Notes: generated by a model not told the origin, from the letters alone. 32,131 bases of DNA from an uncultured Muribaculaceae bacterium (GCA_947178505.1 CAMWYR010000027.1:1-32131), one strand, 5' to 3'. Positions 7,849-15,954 are shown, numbered from the stretch's first letter. Made by a program: numbers and translations.

Positions 7849-8376
7849 ATGCAAATGATGACACTCGCATATATGAATGAAGACGACCGGGCCTACGGCC
7901 TGGCCGGTATGGCTATCTCGCTGGCCGCTCTCGATGCCGTTGACCGCGTGGCCTCAATCTCACTCGATGCCGACGGCCCGATGGTGTCGTTTTCCAACGA
8001 ATTCTACTTCAGCGGCAATCCGTCGCTGTCGCCTAAGTCAACGTGGAATAATCTCGTGCATAACTTCTACATCACGTCGGCGATGGCCGTGTCGAACCTC
8101 ATGGCCCGCTCGCTCGTGAGAATGCGTGAGGAAGTGCCCGAGGATCTGATGGAGATCCTTCACAACGAGATGCGGGCAGAGGGGGAGGAGTCTTGTTCGC
8201 TTGATGAGGATGAGGTCGACCGTCTCTTTATCCGCTCCACCACCGGCATGCGCCGTATCTTCGGAAATAAACGGTTGCATCCGGCCATTGACTCATTCGC
8301 GCGTGTGCTCTCGCGCCGCCGCAACCTGAGCGGTACGGAAATCTACGACGAACTGCGCGAACTGCGCCTCATCTGA
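7849..8376 (+). CDS. Uncharacterised 175-aa protein
   Basis: I do not recognise the family. The product is soluble, without signal peptide or membrane span. It starts with a helical Ala/Leu-rich part (15-40), then the line SFSNEFYFSGNPSLSPKSTW, a helix-rich middle (60-90), an acidic stretch near 105-125, and a basic helical C-terminus with SRRRNLSGTEIYDELRELRL. Four in-frame ATGs (7849, 7855, 7858, 7873) leave the exact start open. The gene is 8 bp upstream of the MazG-like gene and almost certainly cotranscribed with it, which hints at a housekeeping or nucleotide-related role but no more. Confidence 0.8.
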   Translation: MQMMTLAYMNEDDRAYGLAGMAISLAALDAVDRVASISLDADGPMVSFSNEFYFSGNPSLSPKSTWNNLVHNFYITSAMAVSNLMARSLVRMREEVPEDLMEILHNEMRAEGEESCSLDEDEVDRLFIRSTTGMRRIFGNKRLHPAIDSFARVLSRRRNLSGTEIYDELRELRLI

Positions 8377-8384
8377 CCCTACAA

Positions 8385-8705
8385 ATGACTATTGAAGAAA
8401 TGCAGAAAGCCGTTGACCAATGGATTCAGACCATTGGCAACGGCTATTTTTCAGAGCTTACTAATATGGCGTTGCTCACGGAAGAGACCGGCGAACTGGC
8501 GCGCGTGATCGCGCGGGTATATGGTGATCAGGTGGCCAAACCGGGCGACCTGACCGATCCCCGCAAGAATCTCAGCGAGGAGATCGCCGATGTGCTATGG
8601 GTGTTATGCTGTCTGGCCAACCAGACCGGCATCAGTCTGCAGGAGGCCTTCGACGCCACCCTGCGCAAGAAAATCGAGCGCGACGCCACCCGCTTCACCA
8701 AATAA
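8385..8705 (+). CDS. MazG-like nucleotide pyrophosphohydrolase
   Basis: This 106-aa all-alpha protein matches the short MazG/dUTPase-like superfamily that hydrolyses nucleoside triphosphates to monophosphate and pyrophosphate, commonly cleaning non-canonical nucleotides. The Mg2+-binding acidic residues are present: E33, E34 and E37 in LTEETGEL, and E65, E66 and D69 in SEEIADVLW. Single-domain members of about 100-120 aa act as dimers or tetramers in the cytosol. The preferred substrate cannot be read from sequence. It follows the 175-aa unknown by 8 bp and ends 45 bp from a convergent gene. Confidence 0.88.
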   Translation: MTIEEMQKAVDQWIQTIGNGYFSELTNMALLTEETGELARVIARVYGDQVAKPGDLTDPRKNLSEEIADVLWVLCCLANQTGISLQEAFDATLRKKIERDATRFTK

Positions 8706-8750
8706 CCTGCGGCACGGCGGAATATAAAGGCACGGGGAGCGCGATCGGGA

Positions 8751-9110
8751 TCAGTTGAGGGTGAACTCCACATTGACTTCTGCCGAGCTCTCTACGGGCG
8801 TGCCGGCATCGTTGGATGCGGGGGTCCAGGCCGGCATCTGCTTCACGAGGCGGATCGATTCAGATTCAAGATCAGGGTCGACCATGCGCTTGATGCGGAT
8901 GTTGCCGATCGAGCCGTCGGTGTTGACCGTGAATATCAAGCCAACAACGCCCTCGATTCCATTCTCCCGGGCACGCTCCGGATATTTAAGATTGGAGGAG
9001 ATATACTTCTTGCAGGCCTCCGGGCCTCCGGGGAACTGGGCCGGCGAGGCAGCGAAAGAAGAGGCGGCGAATCCGGCCGCAACTGCTATGGAGAGTAAGA
9101 ACTTTTTCAT
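8751..9110 (-). CDS. Exported TonB C-terminal-domain protein
   Basis: This 119-aa protein is a signal peptide (MKKFLLSIAVAAGFAASSFA, cut near residue 20) followed directly by a TonB C-terminal domain. The domain signature is visible as YPERARENGIEG (43-54) followed by VGLIFTVNTDGSI (56-68). Ordinary TonB has an uncleaved N-terminal anchor and a Pro/Lys-rich linker across the periplasm, and both are missing. It is therefore probably a free periplasmic domain that cannot itself carry energy from ExbB/ExbD. Small proteins of this type are common in Bacteroidetes, and their role is not established. An uncleaved N-terminal anchor cannot be fully excluded. It lies downstream of the DUF4919 gene, beyond a strong hairpin. 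Confidence 0.87.
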   Translation of the reverse strand: MKKFLLSIAVAAGFAASSFAASPAQFPGGPEACKKYISSNLKYPERARENGIEGVVGLIFTVNTDGSIGNIRIKRMVDPDLESESIRLVKQMPAWTPASNDAGTPVESSAEVNVEFTLN

Positions 9111-9132
9111 AATCAGATAATTTCAAAATGGG

Positions 9133-9156
9133 AATAAGGGGCATCGGCCCCTTATT
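9133..9156 (-). terminator. Bidirectional intrinsic terminator
   Basis: AATAAGGGGC (9133-9142) pairs perfectly with GCCCCTTATT (9147-9156) around a 4-nt loop, giving a 10-bp stem. T-rich sequence follows on both strands. On the minus strand it should end the relA to DUF4919 operon and separate it from the TonB-like gene, although it would also sit in that gene's upstream region. Confidence 0.75.
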
Positions 9157-9219
9157 TTATTCTATAAGTTATTTATTTGACACGCTCAGGCGGATTAGGT
9201 TTATTCCGCTGATTCTCAT

Positions 9220-10413
9220 TTATTCCGCCGGGAGTTCGTCGGGATCAGTGGCGGGAGCCTCGTCGGCCGGCAGCTCATCAGCCGCCGCATCGTCATTGCC
9301 GGCCGCCGCGCCTGTGGCCTCAGTCATAATCTCCGGGTGCTTCAGCTCATACTGCTGCTGCGGCACCACCACATTGAAATAGAAGCCCTTGGCCGACTTA
9401 TCACGGCGCCGCTTGTCGTTCTCATCAGGCTGCACGGCCAGGTAGTCGTAACCCGGGTCGATGTAGTCGGCATCCACCGCCTCATAGCCAAGCAGCTGCA
9501 CCATATCATATTCGTGCGCCGGATACATCACGAACCAGGCATTATCCGTGGAATCACCCGTCCCCGTGCTCTTGATGGCTCCCAGCAGATTCTCAAGCCG
9601 GTATTCCCAGATTTTGGCGCGCATATTCTTCTTGCTCTCCTTGAGCACATGGATCAGAAACGACATCTGGCGCAGGTCGAAGGGGTTATCCTCCAGTGCC
9701 AATTGACTGTACTTGATGATCGTGTCGATCTCAGCCTTAGTGTGCGTAGGCTTCATGCGCAGTTCATCCGTCACCGATGAATAGGGCGACTTGCGGTAGG
9801 GGTCATAATCCTCCTGAAACATATAGCCCAGATAGAAATTGCGGAAATCCTCCGGACTCATCGACGTTGTGTCGTTCTTCTCATACTTCTGGCGGAGCTT
9901 CGGGAAATAGAACTTACTGGAGGGGTCGAGCGTAGTGCGACGAATCTCCTCCAGATCCGGTTTTTCCACCTTAATCTTCCTCCTTGACTCCGACGAAGCC
10001 ATATCCACGGCCGGAGCGCGGTCGGCAGCGGAGTCGAGATGAGGCCGGGCGCCCGTGCGTGCCGGAGTTGCAGTCGTGGTCTGAGTAGGAGCGGCGACGG
10101 CGTCGACCGGCGCGGCTACAGCTCGTGTGCGTCGGCGCGTAGTCGTCGTGGAGGCTTTTGAGTTAGAACGGCTTGTCGACTTCTTGACCGTCGATTTCTT
10201 TGCCGTCGACTTCTTCGCCGTCGATTTTTTAGCCGTAGTGGCCGAAGAGGCCTTCTTGCTTTTCGAGGAGGTCTTCGACTTGGCAGTCTGCGATGTCTTC
10301 GCTTTAGAAGCGGAAGAAGACCTCTTCTTAGCCGCCTCGGAGGAGACGCCGGATGCAGTGATGGCGAAAATCAGGAGGAAGACGCGCAAGAGGCGGAATA
10401 TGGTGTTTTTCAT
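9220..10413 (-). CDS. DUF4919-like exported protein with basic repeat region
   Basis: The 397-aa product has a signal peptide (residues 1 to about 26), then a highly basic low-complexity stretch to about residue 100 rich in Lys, Ser, Thr and Ala with the repeat KKSTAKKSTAKKSTVKKS. A globular region follows (about 150-365) with FYFPKLRQKYEKND and FRNFYLGYMFQEDYDPYRK, which I recognise as the Bacteroidales DUF4919 type. The tail is acidic and Ala/Pro-rich. The function of the domain is unknown. The basic arm outside the cytoplasm could bind anionic polymers such as lipopolysaccharide or extracellular DNA, but that is inference. The start overlaps the stop of the upstream membrane-protein gene by 4 bp, so it is the last gene of the relA operon. 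Confidence 0.82.
   Translation of the reverse strand: MKNTIFRLLRVFLLIFAITASGVSSEAAKKRSSSASKAKTSQTAKSKTSSKSKKASSATTAKKSTAKKSTAKKSTVKKSTSRSNSKASTTTTRRRTRAVAAPVDAVAAPTQTTTATPARTGARPHLDSAADRAPAVDMASSESRRKIKVEKPDLEEIRRTTLDPSSKFYFPKLRQKYEKNDTTSMSPEDFRNFYLGYMFQEDYDPYRKSPYSSVTDELRMKPTHTKAEIDTIIKYSQLALEDNPFDLRQMSFLIHVLKESKKNMRAKIWEYRLENLLGAIKSTGTGDSTDNAWFVMYPAHEYDMVQLLGYEAVDADYIDPGYDYLAVQPDENDKRRRDKSAKGFYFNVVVPQQQYELKHPEIMTEATGAAAGNDDAAADELPADEAPATDPDELPAE
10175..10234 (-). repeat. 15-bp tandem repeat inside the DUF4919 gene
   Basis: Four 15-bp units starting GTCGA (10175, 10190, 10205, 10220) encode on the minus strand the pentapeptide series Lys-Lys-Ser-Thr-Ala/Val. The period is a multiple of three, so slippage would change the length of the basic arm without breaking the frame. 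Synonymous differences between units (GAC/GAT, CTT/TTT) show the array is not brand new. Confidence 0.75.
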
Positions 10414-10952
10414 AATGCGTTGACGTTTTTAAGAGCGATCAGGAGCACGAGTACCACTCCCGGCTGCATTACGGTGATGGCAGTAGGGAATCCCTTGGCG
10501 AGTAGATAGCGGAAGAAATTGCCCGAACCGGGGCGCACCGGGCGCCCGTCGGGGGTGTTGGTGTAAAGGAGAAAACCGAGTGCAGTGCCGAGCGCCGTGG
10601 CCACGATCATCACCGCATATCTGAGGCTCAGGTCATAGCCGAGCGTATAGCCGAGCAGGCCGACCACCATACCGACCGTAGCGCCGGCCACCATGTAGCC
10701 CATGCCGCGCGTCTGACGCCGGATAGCCTCAGGCTGAAGCATCGAACTAAGCATCACCACAAGCGTCATGCAGAGCCAGCCGATGAGGATGGTTGAATTG
10801 AGTGGAATCACCGCGAAGCCGTTCTCTTTCATCAGCGAGAGCAGGAACAGCGCGGCGAAAGAGAGCACCGGCGCTATCGCCTGGCGTCCGAACAGACACA
10901 GGAAGGCTCCGCCCCAGAGCACCACGCTCAATATGATAAGCAAAATATTCAT
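10410..10952 (-). CDS. Uncharacterised small multi-pass membrane protein
   Basis: This 180-aa protein has about five or six hydrophobic segments (roughly residues 2-20, 25-42, 52-72, 87-105, 112-131 and 157-175) and short loops, so it is an inner-membrane protein. No family motif is recognised and there are no obvious catalytic residues. It lies between the PgpH-like gene (86 bp upstream) and the DUF4919 gene (4-bp overlap), so it is likely made together with the alarmone enzymes. A role linked to them is possible but not shown. Confidence 0.8.
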   Translation of the reverse strand: MNILLIILSVVLWGGAFLCLFGRQAIAPVLSFAALFLLSLMKENGFAVIPLNSTILIGWLCMTLVVMLSSMLQPEAIRRQTRGMGYMVAGATVGMVVGLLGYTLGYDLSLRYAVMIVATALGTALGFLLYTNTPDGRPVRPGSGNFFRYLLAKGFPTAITVMQPGVVLVLLIALKNVNAL

Positions 10953-10957
10953 AATAT

Positions 10958-10963
10958 CTCCTT
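10958..10963 (-). promoter_or_regulatory. Shine-Dalgarno site of the membrane-protein gene
   Basis: AAGGAG on the minus strand is set 5 nt from the ATG at 10952, in AAAAAGGAGATATT. Strong Shine-Dalgarno sites are uncommon in Bacteroidetes, and this one fixes the start codon of the gene. Confidence 0.6.
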
Positions 10964-11038
10964 TTTGACAAGCCGGGCACGCAAGCGGTGGCCGCTGACA
11001 CGCCCTGCTTTATAATTACAACGCCCGAGCAAAGAAAT

Positions 11039-13123
11039 TTATTTTTGCGCCCGGGGGGCCTCCTGAGGAGTTTTATTCAGTGTCGGGTAGGCCACGCGAG
11101 AATGATAGATGGTCGACAGACGCTTCTTGAAGGTCTTTTTAATCGTGTCGATATCGCGGTATGTGATCGGCGACTCGTTGAATAGGCCTTCCTTCTCCTG
11201 ACCGTCGATGATGCGGTCGACGAGATTGCTGATCGCCTCCGGCGTATATTCCGGCAGACTTCTGGAGGCCGCCTCCACGGCGTCGGCCATCATGAGGATT
11301 GCAGTCTCCTTGCTCTGAGGGTTCGGCCCGGGGTAGGTGAACTTGGAGCGGTCTACCTGTCCGTCGGGAGCCTCATTCACTGCCGTCGTGTAGAAATACT
11401 TCGCCATCGAGCGGCCATGGTGCTGGGTGATGAAATTGCGGATCACCTCCGGGAGCTTCGCGTTTTTGGCAAGTTCGAGCCCTGATGTGACGTGCGAAAT
11501 GATCTTATGCGCGCTTGTCTCGGGGTTGAGGCCTGTATGGGGGTTGACACCATGCTGATTCTCAGTGAAGAAGATGGGGCCGTCGAGTTTGCCGATATCA
11601 TGGTAGAGCGCTCCGGTACGTGCCAGCTGCGTGTTGGCATCGATGGCGCGGGCGGCATCGGCTGCCAGCGTCGACACCTGCATCGAGTGCTGGAACGTGC
11701 CCGGAGCCTCCTCGGCCAGACGGCGGAGCAGCGGGTGGTTGATATCCGAGAGCTCCACGAGGGTCACCGACGACGTGAGGCCCGTGAGTTTCTCCACGAT
11801 ATAGATGATGAAATATGCGAACGAGAGCACGAGCGCGTTGATGGCGAACGCTCCGACGCGGTGCCAGTCGAACGTCTTGAGCGTGCCGTCCATCACGAGC
11901 GTGAAGATGGCATAGGTGGCCACATAGGCCAGAAAAGTCAGCAGGGCCGTGCGAAGCAGTTGCGAGCGGCGCTCGAGCGTAGTGATCGACACGGCCGCCG
12001 TGAGGCCCGCGGCGAGTTCGAGATAGATGAACATCATCGGATAGACGGCCACCAGCGACGTGATCATCACCGACACGATCAGCGAGAAAATAGCTGTGCG
12101 TGAGTCAAAGAACACAGTCACCACGAGCGGAATCGCCGCGAAAGGCACGAAGAAGAGTCCGTTGGCCCAGTATTCGAAAATCACGATCGCTACTGAGGCA
12201 AAAATCGTGATGAAGCCCATCAGGAACACCATGTTCGCCGTGTTGCGGAAGAAATTGCGCCTGAAAGTATATAGGAAGCAGTAGAGGCCCATGAAGCAGG
12301 TGAGGAGGAAAAGCGCCTGGCCGACGATGAAGTAGGTGGTGGTGCTGTTGGTCTCATGGTTCTGCTCGGCGAGCTCCATGTAGGTGTTGAGATTGGTGAA
12401 GATCTGAGGGGTGACGATCTCGCCACGGTCGACGATACGCTGCCCCTTCTTGATGACGCCGAGCGCACCCGTGACGGTGAGATATTCCTGGTCGCGATAT
12501 TTCGAATTGGCTGCGGAGTCGAGCACGATATTTGGCACGAGCACGGCGCTGAAAGCGCTCGCGACCTCGCTGTTGAGCACCGAGGCGGCTGCCTCGCCCG
12601 ACATGCCGGCATGATAGAGCGAGTCGATAAGTTCGAAGGCCTTCGAGGGGGAGAGGAGTCCGGAGCCGTCGACGGTCTTGACCGAATTACCGCCGTTCTC
12701 AATATCGGCCACCCTCACCGAGGGCCTCGGCTGCTGATGGATCTGGCGATATAGATCGGCCGACACAATACCGTGGCTGTAGGCCTCCTCCACGAGCCGG
12801 GTGAGGCGTGCCGCCGTCGTGCCGTCAACGTGGTGGGCGATGCCGTTGCGAAATTTAGTGATGTTCGACTTCGCGATATTAGGATCGCGGTTGACGAACG
12901 GCACGAACGTGCGGTCGATGCTGTCGCGAAGCAGGCGCGCTGACGCGGAGTCGCGCATGATGGGCATGTCGAAGTCGGCTGTCAGCAGCTGATAGCGCCA
13001 GGGCTGATTGAGTTCGTAGTTGTATGACTGTCGGTCGGCATGCGGAAGGAATGCCAGAATGATTGCCGTGGCCAGGATAGCCAGTCCGATATTGTAGGCG
13101 AGTATCTTGCGTGTGATGTTCAT
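11039..13123 (-). CDS. PgpH-type 7TM-HD phosphodiesterase
   Basis: The 694-aa protein has the full 7TMR-HDED architecture: an N-terminal membrane anchor (about 8-26), an extracytoplasmic domain (about 30-260), about seven membrane spans (about 262-445), and a cytosolic HD domain (about 475-640). The metal ligands include H479 in FQHSM, H508-D509 in the HDIGK motif, H544 and H568-H569 in TQHHG. PgpH of Listeria hydrolyses cyclic di-AMP to pApA, so this is the likely activity; c-di-AMP use in this organism is inferred. Its ATG overlaps the stop codon of the RelA/SpoT gene (ATGA), so the two are translationally coupled. PgpH is reported to be inhibited by (p)ppGpp, which makes the pairing meaningful. 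Confidence 0.92.
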   Translation of the reverse strand: MNITRKILAYNIGLAILATAIILAFLPHADRQSYNYELNQPWRYQLLTADFDMPIMRDSASARLLRDSIDRTFVPFVNRDPNIAKSNITKFRNGIAHHVDGTTAARLTRLVEEAYSHGIVSADLYRQIHQQPRPSVRVADIENGGNSVKTVDGSGLLSPSKAFELIDSLYHAGMSGEAAASVLNSEVASAFSAVLVPNIVLDSAANSKYRDQEYLTVTGALGVIKKGQRIVDRGEIVTPQIFTNLNTYMELAEQNHETNSTTTYFIVGQALFLLTCFMGLYCFLYTFRRNFFRNTANMVFLMGFITIFASVAIVIFEYWANGLFFVPFAAIPLVVTVFFDSRTAIFSLIVSVMITSLVAVYPMMFIYLELAAGLTAAVSITTLERRSQLLRTALLTFLAYVATYAIFTLVMDGTLKTFDWHRVGAFAINALVLSFAYFIIYIVEKLTGLTSSVTLVELSDINHPLLRRLAEEAPGTFQHSMQVSTLAADAARAIDANTQLARTGALYHDIGKLDGPIFFTENQHGVNPHTGLNPETSAHKIISHVTSGLELAKNAKLPEVIRNFITQHHGRSMAKYFYTTAVNEAPDGQVDRSKFTYPGPNPQSKETAILMMADAVEAASRSLPEYTPEAISNLVDRIIDGQEKEGLFNESPITYRDIDTIKKTFKKRLSTIYHSRVAYPTLNKTPQEAPRAQK

Positions 13124-15384
13124 GAGATGCGTCGGGCCGTACGGATGCCCTTGATTTCTTTAAGATTATTCAGAATTGATGAGAGAGTATCGGTGGAGTC
13201 GATCATAACGACCATCTCGGCGGAGAATACTTCATTCCGGGCCGAGATATTAAGGCTGCGGAGATTGATGTTGAGGCGGGAGTGGAGCGTGGCGGCGATA
13301 TCCTCCAGCATACCGGGGCGATCGATTCCGTCAAGTTCGATGCGGGCTTCGAAGCGTTCGGCGAGGGCTGCCCATCGGGTCGTGACGATGCGGTCGCCGA
13401 AATTGCTCTTCAGTCGCATTGCCTCCGGACAGTTCACCTTGTGCACGATTACCTCCTCGCGCTCGTTTACGAATCCGAACACATCGTCGCCCGGGAGCGG
13501 AGTGCAGCAGCTGAGAAGGCGGTAGTTAGGATTCTTGGCTTCGGGGTGGAGCACGTAGACTTCCTTGCGGTTGATTTTCGCAGGTTGCTGCGCGTCGGTG
13601 GCGGAGACAGCCACCTTTTCCTTGGCAGGGCGCGAAGAGAAGGGATTGCGGAAGAGGCGCCGTATGCCCGAGAGACGCTTCTTCTCTGTGGCTTTCAGAC
13701 GCTCCGGAGAGAGGCTTATCTCGTCGCGGGCGAGCATGAGATAGAGGTCGTCGGCCGAACTGAGGCGACCGTTGCGCAGGAGGCGTTCGAGCACGACCTC
13801 CGGACTCCCGATATTCTCGCGGGCGAGGAGGTCGAGGAATATTTGCCGTCCATGTTCGGTCATCACGGCCTTATCCTTGCGCAGGAGGTTTCTCACGGCG
13901 TCGCGGGCCCGGGCCGAGTGGCAGTATTCCATCCATTCGCGCTTCGGGGTCTGGGTGGCGGAGGTTATGATCTCCACCTGGTCGCCCGAGCCGAGGGTGT
14001 GGTTGAGCGGCACGAGCCGGTGGTTGATCTTTCCGGCGATGCAATGGCGTCCCACTTCAGTGTGTACGGCGAAAGCCATGTCGAGCACGGTGGCACCGGC
14101 CGGGAGAGAGAGGAGGTCGCCCTTGGGGGTGAATACATAAATCTCCGAGGCGTAGAGATTTAGCTTGATGGAGTCGAGCACGTCGATTGCGTCGGGGGCC
14201 GGGTTGGCGAGGATGTCCTTGATGGTGTTCATCCATTTCTCCAGACGTGAATCCTCCTCGGAATGCTCGCCCGATTTGTATTTCCAGTGGGCGGCATAGC
14301 CGAGTTCGGCTATTTCATCCATTTTCCGGCTTCTTATCTGCACCTCGATCCATTTTCCGTCTGGGCCCATTGCTGTGAGGTGGAGAGCGCGGTATCCGTT
14401 ATCTTTCGGCACAGAGGTCCAGTCGCGCAGGCGGTCGGGGTGCACGTTGTGGCCGTCGCTGAAGAATGTGTATATTTCCCAGCAGCGGAGGCGCTCCTGA
14501 GCGTCATCGTCATTTTCGAATATGACGCGCACGGCGTAGACGTCGTAGATTTCCTCGAAGGGAATCTTCTTGTTCTCCATCTTGCAGAAAATGGAGTAGG
14601 CGCTTTTCACGCGGGCTTTTATCTCATATCTGAATCCGGCTTCGTCGAGGCGTTTCCTGACGGGGGCTACGAATTCCTCCACGATGCGCCGGCGTTCCTC
14701 CTCGCTTTCGTTGATTTTTGCCATGATTTCGGCGTAGGTCTGGGGGTGTTCGTAGCGGAATGCGAGGTCTTCGAGTTCGGTCTTTATCTTGAAGAGTCCG
14801 AGCCGGTGGGCGAGGGGGGCGTAGACGTACAGGGTCTCTCCGGCGATCTTGAGTTGCTTTTCGGGGCGCATTGAGCCGAGCGTGCGCATGTTGTGCAGGC
14901 GGTCGGCCATCTTGATGAGGACTACGCGGATATCGTTGCTCATCGAGAGCAGGAGGCGGCGGAAGTTTTCGGCCTGCACGGATGAGCGTGCGCCGAGGAT
15001 TCCGCCTGATATTTTCGTGAGGCCCTCGACGATGTTTGCGATTCCGGGGCCGAAGTTTGCTTCGATGTCATCGCGGGTGAATTCGGTGTCTTCGACGACG
15101 TCGTGAAGCAGTGCGGCGCAGATGGATGTCGAGCCGAGGCCGAGTTCGGAGATGACGATCCGAGCCACGGCGATAGGGTGGAGGATATATGGCTCACCGC
15201 TGCGCCGGCGGGCCCCCTGATGGGCGGCTTTGGCGAAGCGGTATGCCTTTTCGATAATACCCGTGTTCTTGCGGTGGTTGCTGCGGAGGTAAGCGGTGAT
15301 GAGCTGACGGAACTCATTTTCCACCATCTCGTCCTCCGGATCGGGGGGAGGGGGCAAAAGGATATCTTTATCGAAGGGACTCAT
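13120..15384 (-). CDS. relA: RelA/SpoT-family (p)ppGpp synthetase/hydrolase
   Basis: This 754-aa long RSH enzyme makes and breaks the alarmone (p)ppGpp. The hydrolase HD domain is intact (H69 in ILHP, H94-D95 and E98-D99 in LLHDVVEDT). The synthetase domain shows RVKSAYSIFCKM (258-269), D281 in IYDVYAVRV, GYRALHL (330-336) and E347-x-Q349 in WIEVQIRS. A TGS domain follows (about 413-475), then a helical region, a Cys-Cys site in SCCTPLPGDDVFGF (625-638) and a C-terminal ACT domain (about 675-754). Both catalytic centres look complete, so it should be bifunctional, like Rel/SpoT and not a RelA with a dead hydrolase. It is the first gene of the four-gene minus-strand operon. Confidence 0.95.
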   Translation of the reverse strand: MSPFDKDILLPPPPDPEDEMVENEFRQLITAYLRSNHRKNTGIIEKAYRFAKAAHQGARRRSGEPYILHPIAVARIVISELGLGSTSICAALLHDVVEDTEFTRDDIEANFGPGIANIVEGLTKISGGILGARSSVQAENFRRLLLSMSNDIRVVLIKMADRLHNMRTLGSMRPEKQLKIAGETLYVYAPLAHRLGLFKIKTELEDLAFRYEHPQTYAEIMAKINESEEERRRIVEEFVAPVRKRLDEAGFRYEIKARVKSAYSIFCKMENKKIPFEEIYDVYAVRVIFENDDDAQERLRCWEIYTFFSDGHNVHPDRLRDWTSVPKDNGYRALHLTAMGPDGKWIEVQIRSRKMDEIAELGYAAHWKYKSGEHSEEDSRLEKWMNTIKDILANPAPDAIDVLDSIKLNLYASEIYVFTPKGDLLSLPAGATVLDMAFAVHTEVGRHCIAGKINHRLVPLNHTLGSGDQVEIITSATQTPKREWMEYCHSARARDAVRNLLRKDKAVMTEHGRQIFLDLLARENIGSPEVVLERLLRNGRLSSADDLYLMLARDEISLSPERLKATEKKRLSGIRRLFRNPFSSRPAKEKVAVSATDAQQPAKINRKEVYVLHPEAKNPNYRLLSCCTPLPGDDVFGFVNEREEVIVHKVNCPEAMRLKSNFGDRIVTTRWAALAERFEARIELDGIDRPGMLEDIAATLHSRLNINLRSLNISARNEVFSAEMVVMIDSTDTLSSILNNLKEIKGIRTARRIS

Positions 15385-15456
15385 GCTAAAAGAATAGAAA
15401 AGCGTCTAAATTTTAACATTTGTAAAGGTATATGGCACCGGAGGGCCTGGGATTTG

Positions 15457-15464
15457 CAAAAATA
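15457..15464 (-). promoter_or_regulatory. Possible -7 element of the relA operon
   Basis: TATTTTTG on the minus strand matches TAnnTTTG and lies about 73 bp upstream of the relA ATG. The nearest upstream TTG (15489-15491) is 24 bp away, longer than the usual spacing of about 19-21, so the call is weak. Confidence 0.3.
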
Positions 15465-15481
15465 CAAAAAATAGGTGAGAA

Positions 15482-15522
15482 AAGAAAACAAAAAATCCGG
15501 GCATCTCTCGATGACCGGATTT
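15482..15522 (-). terminator. Intrinsic terminator upstream of relA
   Basis: AAATCCGG (15493-15500) pairs perfectly with CCGGATTT (15515-15522). Inside the loop CATC and GATG form a second stem capped by TCTC. Read on the minus strand the hairpin is followed by a T-rich run (ATTTTTTGTTTTCTTTTC). It ends transcription coming from the lpxB side, or an RNA starting in the gap, before the relA operon begins. Confidence 0.8.
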
Positions 15523-15954
15523 CAGCCGCATTGGGCGTGTGGACCCAAGCGATGATAGAAATTACTAATGTATATAACCCAAAATTTAGACATTATATGT
15601 TTTTCGTCGTCAGTATAGATTGAGGCTTGGTTGAAACATATCTAAGTCATGAAAAAGTAGATGCTTTCAGGGCGCCCGCGGGCGCCCCGTGATGGGAAGC
15701 CCCGGTGGGCGTGTCGGCCTTATGGCGACGAATTGCAATTGCCGTATGATTTGATAAATTCCGGGTGATGGATATAAAGCGTTTCATTGTCCGCCACGGG
15801 AATAGATGTCGCATCAGATGGGTAATCTACAAAAAGGTAATCTACATCATTCGGTAGTAAAACGCCCCCGCCTCTCCCGATATTGCCTTTCAGTTTGCTA
15901 AAATATATTAATCTATGAGTTGATATTTTAACATTTGACGTTGCTTTTTGAGCC
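15523..15954. other. Gene-poor gap between lpxB and the relA operon
   Basis: No convincing gene is present. Visible structure includes a perfect 18-bp palindrome GGGCGCCCGCGGGCGCCC at 15670-15687 and two copies of TGGGCGTGT (15532-15540 and 15706-15714). A minus-strand open frame down to 15720 lacks its own start codon. The 15535-15660 part is AT-rich. With the terminator at 15482-15522 pointing the same way, an untranslated minus-strand RNA of about 200 nt is possible. I do not recognise 6S RNA, tmRNA, RNase P RNA or SRP RNA in it. Confidence 0.5.

Noticed and set aside
13282..14163. 293-aa plus-strand ORF opposite relA
   Set aside because: It is antisense to a gene with complete catalytic motifs; GC-rich codon bias leaves the opposite strand open.
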